Origin: Stappia indica
GTDB lineage: Bacteria > Pseudomonadota > Alphaproteobacteria > Rhizobiales > Stappiaceae
Assembly (NCBI RefSeq): GCF_020177335.1
Contig: NZ_JAIVMG010000001.1
Location: 868,001 to 932,000, forward strand
DNA length: 64,000 nt
Direction of reading: 5' to 3'
Shown here one piece after another: positions 10,157 to 17,479 of the stretch. A model generated the notes under the pieces. It had not been told where the DNA came from. It did not search any database and worked only from the letters and a program-made list of their open reading frames with translations. Each line of letters starts with the position of its first letter. Positions within the stretch are counted from its first letter, which is position 1. A program made the translations under genes and the position numbers.

Positions 10157-11045
10157 TCCCCGCCTCAATGCGATCGGCCGCTTTTCCGCCTCCACGGAAA
10201 TGTCACCGCGCCAGGTGCTGGAAAAGCCGGAGCTTCTCACCCTGCCGCCGAAGCTGACCCGGGTTTATCTCACCGACCTTGGCAACGTTCCCGAGGACGG
10301 CATCGTCCAGGCGGCGGTCCGCCTGCATGACGCCGGGCTGGTGCCGGTGCCGCATATGGCGGCGCGGCGCTATGACAGCCTTGCCGCCTTCGACCGGCGG
10401 CTGCGCCGTCTCGTTGGCGAAGCGGGGGTGCGCGAGGTGCTGGCGATTGCCGGGGAAACCGACACGCCCGGCCCCCTCACCTCCTCGGTCGACATGCTGG
10501 AAACCGGCCTGTTCGACGAACTGGGCATCGAGCGGATCGCCATTGCCGGCCACCCGGAGGGCGCACCGGAAATTCCCGAGGCAACGATCCGCGCCTTCCT
10601 GATGCGCAAGCATGAGCTGGCGAGCCAGAGCGATGCGCATTTTCACATCGTCACCCAGTTCGGTTTCGATCCACACAGGGTCAACCTCTGGCTCGACGAG
10701 ATCGCGGCCTGGGGCAACCGCTTCCCGGTGCATATCGGCGTCGCCGGCCCGGCCAAGATCACCACATTGCTGAAATACGCCGCCTTTGCCGGGGTGGAGA
10801 ACTCGCTCGCCTTTCTGAAGAAACGCGGCGGCGCGGTGGTCTCGATGCTGTCGGGATATGACCCGGAGACCATGATCGCCCCGCTGGAGGCGCGAATCCG
10901 CACCCGGCCGCAGTGCCAGCTGGAGCAGATCCACGTCTATCCCTTCGGCGGCCTGCAGAAGACCGCCCAATGGCTTCTCGAACGCGGGAGCTGGTCTTTT
11001 CAGCCCCCGCACACCCGGTCCAACTCCATTGAGGTAGCCCAATGA
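10149..11045 (+). CDS. MetF-like methylenetetrahydrofolate reductase of the corrinoid cluster
   Basis: This 298-residue TIM-barrel protein is of the flavin-dependent methylene-THF reductase type, interconverting 5-methyl-THF and 5,10-methylene-THF. E17 (in ASTEMSP) falls where E. coli MetF has its catalytic Glu28. The loop that reads RGD in E. coli (Asp120) is AGE here (G102-E103), a conservative but notable change. It overlaps the small PF13769 gene upstream by 8 bases and the methyltransferase gene downstream by 4 bases (ATGA). In this cluster it probably works in the oxidative direction on methyl-THF; methionine supply is less likely. The exact physiological direction and electron acceptor cannot be read from sequence. 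Confidence 0.8.
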   Translation: MTDPRLNAIGRFSASTEMSPRQVLEKPELLTLPPKLTRVYLTDLGNVPEDGIVQAAVRLHDAGLVPVPHMAARRYDSLAAFDRRLRRLVGEAGVREVLAIAGETDTPGPLTSSVDMLETGLFDELGIERIAIAGHPEGAPEIPEATIRAFLMRKHELASQSDAHFHIVTQFGFDPHRVNLWLDEIAAWGNRFPVHIGVAGPAKITTLLKYAAFAGVENSLAFLKKRGGAVVSMLSGYDPETMIAPLEARIRTRPQCQLEQIHVYPFGGLQKTAQWLLERGSWSFQPPHTRSNSIEVAQ

Positions 11046-11998
11046 CAAGAACGCTCGTCGCATCGGCGACACGGGAAATCGTGATCGGTTTCGACCAGCC
11101 CTTCTGCGTGATCGGCGAGCGGATCAACCCGACCGGCCGCAAGAAACTCGCCGCCGAGATGAACGCGGGCGATTTCTCCACCGTGGAAAAGGACGTCCTG
11201 GCGCAGGTTGCCGCCGGGGCCACCATGCTGGATGTCAACGCCGGGGTCACCGCCGTCAACCCGAACGAGACCGAGCCGCCGCTGCTGGTGAAGACGCTGG
11301 AGATCGTGCAGTCGCTCACCGATGTGCCGCTGTCGATCGACAGTTCGGTCACCGCGGCGATCGAGGCCGGGCTCCAGGTTGCCAAGGGGCGACCGCTGGT
11401 CAACTCGGTCACCGGCGAGACGGAAAAGCTCGAAGCGATCCTGCCGCTCATCAAGAAATACGATGTACCGGTGGTCGCCATTTCCAACGATGAGACCGGC
11501 ATTTCCGAAGACCCGGACGTGCGCTTCGAGGTGGCGCGCAAGATCGTCCAGCACGCGGCCGACTATGGCATTCCGGCCCATGACATCGTGGTCGATCCGC
11601 TGGTGATGCCGATCGGGGCGATGGGCACGGCCGGACAGCAGGTGTTCAAGCTGTTGCGACGGCTGCGCGAGGAACTCAAGGTCAACACCACCTGCGGCCT
11701 GTCCAACATCTCCTTCGGCCTGCCGCACCGGCACGGCATCAACGCCGCCTTCATCCCGATGGTGATCGCCGCCGGCATGACCAGCGCGATCATGAACCCC
11801 TGCCGGCCGCAGGAGATGGAGGCGGTGCGCGGCGCCAATGTGCTGACCGGCGCCGATCCGAACTGCTCCGAATGGATCATGACCTACCGCGACCACAAGC
11901 CGGCGGGAGCTGCGGCAGCGGCGGCACCGGCAAGCGGAGACAGCGGCGCCGGACGGCGGCGCGGCGGCCGCGAGGGCCGACGGCGCGCCGGGGCGTGA
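11042..11998 (+). CDS. Methyltetrahydrofolate:corrinoid methyltransferase (MeTr/MtvA-like)
   Basis: This 318-residue pterin-binding TIM barrel (dihydropteroate synthase-like) would move a methyl group between the corrinoid protein and THF. Family motifs include GERINPTGRK near residue 25, MLDVNAGV (D64, N66) near residue 62, DSSVTAAIEAG near residue 100, and the THF-protonating-loop type TTCGLSNISFGLP near residue 218. The last 30 residues are an appended low-complexity tail: Ala-rich, then GAGRRRGGREGRRRAGA. The start overlaps the previous stop (ATGA). The Arg-rich tail is shared in style with the activator and the BHMT homologue. A role in methionine synthesis is less likely because homocysteine-binding domains are absent. 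Confidence 0.88.
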   Translation: MTRTLVASATREIVIGFDQPFCVIGERINPTGRKKLAAEMNAGDFSTVEKDVLAQVAAGATMLDVNAGVTAVNPNETEPPLLVKTLEIVQSLTDVPLSIDSSVTAAIEAGLQVAKGRPLVNSVTGETEKLEAILPLIKKYDVPVVAISNDETGISEDPDVRFEVARKIVQHAADYGIPAHDIVVDPLVMPIGAMGTAGQQVFKLLRRLREELKVNTTCGLSNISFGLPHRHGINAAFIPMVIAAGMTSAIMNPCRPQEMEAVRGANVLTGADPNCSEWIMTYRDHKPAGAAAAAAPASGDSGAGRRRGGREGRRRAGA

Positions 11999-12057
11999 GG
12001 GCTCCTTGGACGACACGCAAGACGGTCGGCATCGACACGGAGGGAAATGACGGCATC

Positions 12058-14091
12058 ATGGCGGGGGATGGGAAACGGGCACGGGTCGTGTTTCAACCAA
12101 GCGGCCGGCGCGGGGAATTTCCCATCGGCACGCCACTGCTCGATGCCGCCCGGTCGCTCGGGGTCTATGTGGAGTCCGTTTGCGGCGGGCGCGGCATCTG
12201 TGGCCGCTGCCAGATTTCCGTGTCGGAAGGTCGCTTCGCCAAGGAGAAGATCGACAGCGCCGCCGATCATCTTGGCCCGGCAACCGAGGCGGAGGCGCGC
12301 TACGCGGCCTTGCGTGACCTTGCGCGCGACCGGCGCCTGTCCTGTCAGGCGACCATCGAAGGCGATCTGGTGGTCGATGTGCCCGTCGATGCACAAACCA
12401 ACCGCCAGGTGGTGCGCAAGCGCGCGGAAAACGTCGATGTGACACCGGACAGCGCCATCACTCTGGTGACGGCCCGTGTCGCGGAGCCGGACATGGAAAC
12501 CCCACTGGGCGATGCCGACCGGATGCGCCGGGCGCTCGCCATCGCCGCCGGCCTGCCGCGCCTTGCTCTCGATCCATCCCTGCTGGCCGGGGTGCAGAAG
12601 CTCCTGCGCGAGGCCGATTGGCAGGTCACCGCCGCCATCTGGCAGGATGACGACGCCCCGCCGCGCATTGTCGCCCTGTGGCCCGGCGAGAAGCAGCACG
12701 TCTATGGACTTGCCGTCGATATCGGCTCCACCACCATCGCCGCGCATCTGTGCGATCTGCAAAGTGGCCGTACCGTAACCTCCGCCGGCACCTCCAATCC
12801 GCAGATCCGCTTCGGCGAGGACCTGATGTCGCGGGTCTCCTACATCCAGATGAACCCGGACAAGCTGCCGGATCTGGTGCGCACCGTCCGCGAGGCCGTG
12901 AACGCGCTGATCGCCAAGCTGGTCGCCGATGTCGGCGCGCAGCGCTCCGACGTGCTCGACGCGGTGATCGTCGGCAATCCGATCATGCATCACCTTTTCC
13001 TCGGCATCGACCCGACCGAGCTGGGCGGCGCCCCCTTCGCGCTGGCGGTCTCCGAGGCGGTGCACACCACGGCAACCGCCCTCGGACTGGAGCTGAACCC
13101 GGGCGCGCGCGCCTATCTGCTCCCCTGCATCGCCGGCCATGTGGGGGCGGACGCCGCTGCGGCCACCCTGTCGGTGCGCCCGTTCGACAGCGATGCCATG
13201 ACCCTTCTTGTCGATATCGGCACCAATGCGGAGATCGTCCTCGGCGACCGGCACCGGCTGCTTGCGGCCAGTTCGCCGACCGGCCCGGCCTTCGAGGGCG
13301 CGGAAATCTCCTGCGGCCAGCGGGCAGCGCCGGGCGCCATCGAGCGCATCCGCATTGACCCGGAAACGCTGGAGCCGCGCTACAAGGTGATCGGTCTCGA
13401 CCAGTGGTCGGACGATCCGGAGTTTGCCGAGGTGCGCGATCAGGTTGGCGTCACCGGGCTGTGTGGTTCGGGCATCATTGAGGCGGTGGCGGAACTCTAC
13501 CTGGCCGGCGTCGTTACCAGCGACGGGCTGATCGATGGAACGCTGGCGGAAAGATCGCCGCGCGTCGTCCAGAAGGGCCGGACATTCGCCTATGTGATCG
13601 CCGATGACGAGATCGAACTGACGATCCGGCAGACCGATATCCGCGCGATCCAGCTTGCCAAGGCCGCGCTCTACGCCGGGGTCAAGCTGCTGCTCGACAA
13701 GCTGGGCGAGCCGGAAATCCAGCGCATTCGCCTCGCCGGAGCCTTCGGCAGCTACATCGACACCAAATACGCGATGGTTCTGGGGCTGATCCCCGATTGC
13801 GACCTGTCGGAGGTCACAAGCGTCGGCAATGCCGCCGGCACCGGCGCCCGGCTGGCGCTGCTCAGCCGCGCCCAGCGCCGGCAGATCGAACAGGTGGTGC
13901 GCGACATCGAGAAGATCGAAACCGCGCTGGAGCCGAAGTTCCAGGAGCATTTCGTCAACGCGATGGCCTTCCCCAACAAGCGCGATCCCTTCCCGAAACT
14001 GCGGGCGGCGGTCGCCCTGCCGGAACAAAAGACCGCTGAGCCCCAGGCGGGTCCGGATGGCGACCGCCGACGCCGCCGGCGGCGGGGATAG
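12058..14091 (+). CDS. RACo-like corrinoid activation protein (2Fe-2S ferredoxin + ASKHA/DUF4445)
   Basis: This 677-residue protein would re-reduce inactive Co(II) corrinoid to Co(I) using an iron-sulfur centre and ATP. The plant-type 2Fe-2S domain spans about residues 5-105, with C42, C48, C51 (CGGRGICGRC) and C96. A middle domain follows, then the ASKHA ATPase-like part with phosphate motifs DIGSTT near residue 222 and DIGTNAE near residue 384, and the DUF4445 C-terminus. It ends in GDRRRRRRRG, an Arg tail. I chose the ATG at 12058, which gives the ferredoxin its normal N-terminus; the frame is open upstream but that part is the shadow of the previous gene. It lies 59 bases after the methyltransferase gene. 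Confidence 0.9.
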   Translation: MAGDGKRARVVFQPSGRRGEFPIGTPLLDAARSLGVYVESVCGGRGICGRCQISVSEGRFAKEKIDSAADHLGPATEAEARYAALRDLARDRRLSCQATIEGDLVVDVPVDAQTNRQVVRKRAENVDVTPDSAITLVTARVAEPDMETPLGDADRMRRALAIAAGLPRLALDPSLLAGVQKLLREADWQVTAAIWQDDDAPPRIVALWPGEKQHVYGLAVDIGSTTIAAHLCDLQSGRTVTSAGTSNPQIRFGEDLMSRVSYIQMNPDKLPDLVRTVREAVNALIAKLVADVGAQRSDVLDAVIVGNPIMHHLFLGIDPTELGGAPFALAVSEAVHTTATALGLELNPGARAYLLPCIAGHVGADAAAATLSVRPFDSDAMTLLVDIGTNAEIVLGDRHRLLAASSPTGPAFEGAEISCGQRAAPGAIERIRIDPETLEPRYKVIGLDQWSDDPEFAEVRDQVGVTGLCGSGIIEAVAELYLAGVVTSDGLIDGTLAERSPRVVQKGRTFAYVIADDEIELTIRQTDIRAIQLAKAALYAGVKLLLDKLGEPEIQRIRLAGAFGSYIDTKYAMVLGLIPDCDLSEVTSVGNAAGTGARLALLSRAQRRQIEQVVRDIEKIETALEPKFQEHFVNAMAFPNKRDPFPKLRAAVALPEQKTAEPQAGPDGDRRRRRRRG

Positions 14092-14180
14092 GCCGGACAG
14101 CTTTTGCGGGCAACAGCAGGGCGCTCCAATGACGTTTCGTCAAGCTGACCGGCGAAGCGCGCGCCCGGAACGGCACTGGA

Positions 14181-14345
14181 CTCCCGCGTCGTCCCGGCCC
14201 CCGAGCCGGGACCGGAGAGCCTGAAGACCAACGCTTCCGGCGCAAGACAAGCCGTGCCTCCCCGATCCCGGGTCGCGCTGGCGCTTGCCCGGGAGGACGC
14301 GGAGGGTGGGGCGATCTGCAGAGGAGAGCAGCCCTTGCCCCATTT
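14181..14345. repeat. Dispersed palindromic element (copy 2)
   Basis: Within the 14092-14674 gap, 14181-14305 carries the arms CTCCCGCGTCGTCCCGGCCC and CCCGGGAGGACGCGG with an internal GATCCCGGGTCGCG. The following AGCCCTTGCCCCATTTC is also seen after unit A of copy 1. Bases 14346-14674 hold no gene; they should contain the BCCT promoter. A small inverted repeat CATCAG-N7-CTGATG lies at about 14600-14618, and a TTGACG hexamer at about 14584 is a possible -35 element. Confidence 0.55.
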
Positions 14346-14674
14346 CATGGCGCCCTGGCGGCGCCATTTTCTTTTCCGGCGCCTGATCGACCGCAAGCGA
14401 TGGACGATCCACGACCACGCGTCGGCATGCCGGAGCGCCTCTTCGCTCGTGCACACTAAAATTGCGGCGGAGGGGTGACCGAAACAAGGCATGTCTGGTA
14501 CACCCGCGCTCATGCTATCATCCGTCAAAGTCTTTCAGCGCCGCATTCAGAACAATGCCCTTCGCTTGTGAGACGCCCGACCTGTTGACGGAGCTGCGAC
14601 ATCAGTGAAACCCTGATGAAACAACCATCGCAATCCATCACGAACTTACGGAACTGAACCGAGGGGGGAATCCC

Positions 14675-16288
14675 ATGTCTTCCGACGAAACAAGTTCTGA
14701 AATCGAAACGGATTATGAAGTCGGTCAGGACAATATCCAGATACTTGGCCTCGACATTCACAATCCGGTTTTCGCGATTTCCGCTCTCCTGATCATTGCC
14801 TTCGTCCTGTTGACGTTGATGTTCCAGGAAGGCGCGGAGGCCTTCTTCGGCTGGCTGCGCCCCTGGCTGACGACCCAGTTCCACTGGGTCTTCGTCATCG
14901 GCGCCAATATCTTCGTGATATTCTGCCTTTATCTGATCGTCTCGCCTTACGGAAAGCTCAGGATCGGCGGCGAGGACGCAACGCCCGACTATTCCTATAC
15001 AGGCTGGTTCGCGATGCTGTTCGCCGCCGGCATGGGCATCGGCCTGATGTTCTTCGGCGTGTCGGAACCGATCTCCCACTTCTCCTCCTCCTTCGCCGAC
15101 AATGCCGGCACGGCGGAAAGCTGGGCTCCGCTCGGCGGCGCGGCGGGCGACGCGGAAGCGGCGCGGCGGCTCGGCATGGCGGCAACGATCTTCCACTGGG
15201 GTCTCCACCCCTGGGCGATCTACGCGGTGGTGGCGCTGTCGCTGGCGTTCTTTTCCTACTCCTGCGGCCTGCCGCTGACCATCCGTTCCTCATTCTATCC
15301 GATCCTCGGCGAACGGGTCTGGGGCTGGCCGGGTCACATCATCGACGTGCTGGCGGTGTTCGCCACCCTGTTCGGTCTTGCCACCTCGCTCGGCTTCGGT
15401 GCGGAACAGGCGCTCGCCGGCCTTAACTATCTGTTCGGCGTTCCGATCAACGATCCGATCAAGGTCGGGCTGATCATCGGCATCACCGCCGTCGCGCTGC
15501 TATCCGTCGTCGCCGGCCTCGATGCGGGGGTGAAGCGGCTCAGCGAGCTCAACATGGCGCTGGCCACCCTGCTCCTGCTGTTCATCATTCTCGTTGGCCC
15601 GACGATGGCGATCCTCACCGGGTTCTTCGGCAACCTGGCCGCCTACTTGCGCGAGTTGCCGGCGCTCAGCAATTTCATCGGCCGCAGCGACCAGAATTTC
15701 TACACCGGCTGGACCACCTTCTACTGGGCCTGGTGGATGTCCTGGTCGCCCTTCGTCGGCATGTTCATCGCCCGGGTCTCGCGCGGCCGCACGGTGCGTG
15801 AATTCCTGACCTGCGTGCTGCTGATCCCCTCGCTGGTCTGCGTGTTGTGGATGACCGCCTTCGGCGGCACCGCCATCACCCAGATCGTCCGGGATGGCTT
15901 CATGGAAGTCACCAATGCCGACTTGCCGGTCAAGATGTTCATCATGTTCGGCGAATTGCCGCTGGCGCAGGTCACCTCGTTCATCGGCATCGTCCTGGTG
16001 ATCGTCTTCTTCGTCACCTCCTCCGACAGCGGGTCGCTGGTGATCGACACCATCACCGCCGGCGGTAAGGTAGATGCGCCAATGCCGCAGCGCGTGTTCT
16101 GGGCCACCTTCGAGGGGCTCGTTGCCATCGCCCTGCTGCTCGGCGGCGGGTTGGCTTCGCTGCAAGCGGCGGCGATCGCCACCGGCTTCCCCTTCGCCTT
16201 CGTGCTCTTGGCCATGTGCGTGTGCCTGCAGATGGGGCTGAACAATGAGCTGGCCGCGTACAAGGCCCGCCAGGCGGCCGCCTCCTGA
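14675..16288 (+). CDS. BCCT family betaine/carnitine/choline transporter
   Basis: This 537-residue inner-membrane protein has about 12 transmembrane segments, starting near residue 32 after a short acidic N-terminus. Family landmarks are the glycine-rich GMGIGLMFFGVSEP near residue 115, HWGLHPWAIYAVVAL near residue 175, and the substrate-cage tryptophans in FYWAWWMSWSPFVG near residue 350, followed by RVSRGRTVREF. It would import a quaternary ammonium compound with Na+ or H+. The short C-terminal tail lacks the long osmosensing extension of BetP, so uptake for catabolism is plausible. It follows the corrinoid activator gene and is convergent with the BHMT homologue, separated by a strong terminator. 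Confidence 0.95.
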   Translation: MSSDETSSEIETDYEVGQDNIQILGLDIHNPVFAISALLIIAFVLLTLMFQEGAEAFFGWLRPWLTTQFHWVFVIGANIFVIFCLYLIVSPYGKLRIGGEDATPDYSYTGWFAMLFAAGMGIGLMFFGVSEPISHFSSSFADNAGTAESWAPLGGAAGDAEAARRLGMAATIFHWGLHPWAIYAVVALSLAFFSYSCGLPLTIRSSFYPILGERVWGWPGHIIDVLAVFATLFGLATSLGFGAEQALAGLNYLFGVPINDPIKVGLIIGITAVALLSVVAGLDAGVKRLSELNMALATLLLLFIILVGPTMAILTGFFGNLAAYLRELPALSNFIGRSDQNFYTGWTTFYWAWWMSWSPFVGMFIARVSRGRTVREFLTCVLLIPSLVCVLWMTAFGGTAITQIVRDGFMEVTNADLPVKMFIMFGELPLAQVTSFIGIVLVIVFFVTSSDSGSLVIDTITAGGKVDAPMPQRVFWATFEGLVAIALLLGGGLASLQAAAIATGFPFAFVLLAMCVCLQMGLNNELAAYKARQAAAS

Positions 16289-16321
16289 GGCGGTCACCTG
16301 CCCCCCTGAGGAGAACAAGAA

Positions 16322-16363
16322 ACGGCGCCGGCATGGATCGCATGCCGGCGCCGTCTTTCGTTT
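16322..16363. terminator. Rho-independent terminator after the BCCT gene
   Basis: A perfect 14-bp stem (arms ACGGCGCCGGCATG and CATGCCGGCGCCGT) around a 5-base loop is followed by CTTTCGTTT. It lies between the convergent BCCT (+) and BHMT-homologue (-) genes and should end the rightward transcript. Confidence 0.85.
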
Positions 16364-16387
16364 CAAAGGTCTGGTCCGGGTTCTTGT

Positions 16388-17398
16388 TTACCCCCGACGC
16401 CGGGCGCGCCTGCGGCCACCGCCCTCCCCATCCGGTGTCGGGGCTGCCGGCGGCGAGACCAGCGGCCCGAGGCGCGCGACGATCTCCTCCACCGTGGGGC
16501 GCTCGCCCGCCTCATGCGCATCGAGGGCCTGACGCATGGCCGCCAGGTGGCCGAAGGAGGTGCCGCAGCAGCCGCCGATGATCCTGACGCCAGCATCCAT
16601 CGCCAGCCGGGCATAGTCGCCCATCAGCTCCGGCGTGCCCGTGTAGACGACTTCGTCGCCGCGAATGACCGGGATGCCGCAATTGGCCTTGGCGACCACC
16701 ACCGCCTCCGGATAGGCCGCCGTGATCTCCAGCACCGCCGCCAGAAGATCGGAGGCACCGACGCCGCAGTTGGAGCCATAGGCAACGGGCGTGCAGGCGA
16801 ACCCGGCTGTCAGGGCGCCGAGACCGGTGGGGCCAAGGCCCATCATGGTCTTGCCCGCGGTGTCGAAACTGGCGGTGACGACGAAAGGCATCCCGGCTGC
16901 TGCCGCCGCTTCCGCCCCGGCGCGCATTTCCTCCGCCGCCGACATGGTCTCGATCCACAGCACATCGACACCGCCGGCCTTCAGCCCCTCGGCCTGCTCG
17001 CGGAAGGTGTCCACCGCCTCCTCATGGGAGAGCGCGCCGAGGGGCGCGAACAGTTCACCGGTCGGGCCGATGGAGCCGCCGACCAGCACCTCCCTCCCCG
17101 AACCCTCCGCCACCTCGCGAGCGAGCTGCCCGGCCGCCGCATTCAGCTCATGGACCCGGCCTTCCAGCTTGTGCAGCTTCAGCCGGTGCCGGTTGGCGCC
17201 GAAACTGTTGGTCAGGATGATATCGGCGCCGGCCTCGACGAAACCGCGATGCAGGGCGCGGATCTTGTCCGGCTCGGTCAGGTTCCATTCCTCCGGCGGA
17301 TCGCCGGAGGTCAGCCCCATGTCGAACAGGTTGGTCCCCGTCGCCCCGTCGGCGAGCAGCGTGCGCTTGCGCGCCAGAAGATCTTCAAGCTTGTTCAT
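16388..17398 (-). CDS. bmt: Betaine--homocysteine methyltransferase family protein
   Basis: This 336-residue zinc-dependent methyltransferase of the BHMT/Pfam S-methyl_trans family would pass a methyl group to homocysteine. The three zinc cysteines are intact: C211 in GSNCGVG, and C277 and C278 in GGCCGTS. The N-terminal DGATGTNL and the ILTNSFGAN motif also fit. The last residues are GGGRRRARRRG, an Arg-rich tail like those on the corrinoid activator and methyltransferase. It is read leftward, downstream of the flavoprotein gene (81-base gap), so the two form a leftward operon. Betaine is the likely donor, but the tail raises the possibility that it takes methyl groups from the corrinoid system. 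Confidence 0.88.
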   Translation of the reverse strand: MNKLEDLLARKRTLLADGATGTNLFDMGLTSGDPPEEWNLTEPDKIRALHRGFVEAGADIILTNSFGANRHRLKLHKLEGRVHELNAAAGQLAREVAEGSGREVLVGGSIGPTGELFAPLGALSHEEAVDTFREQAEGLKAGGVDVLWIETMSAAEEMRAGAEAAAAAGMPFVVTASFDTAGKTMMGLGPTGLGALTAGFACTPVAYGSNCGVGASDLLAAVLEITAAYPEAVVVAKANCGIPVIRGDEVVYTGTPELMGDYARLAMDAGVRIIGGCCGTSFGHLAAMRQALDAHEAGERPTVEEIVARLGPLVSPPAAPTPDGEGGGRRRARRRG

Positions 17399-17479
17399 GT
17401 TCCTGCCTTGTCGTCGCGCGGCGTTGCACGCGGAACCAGTCGCAGACTGCCCCGAAGCCCCTGCGGGGGGGGCTGTTCC

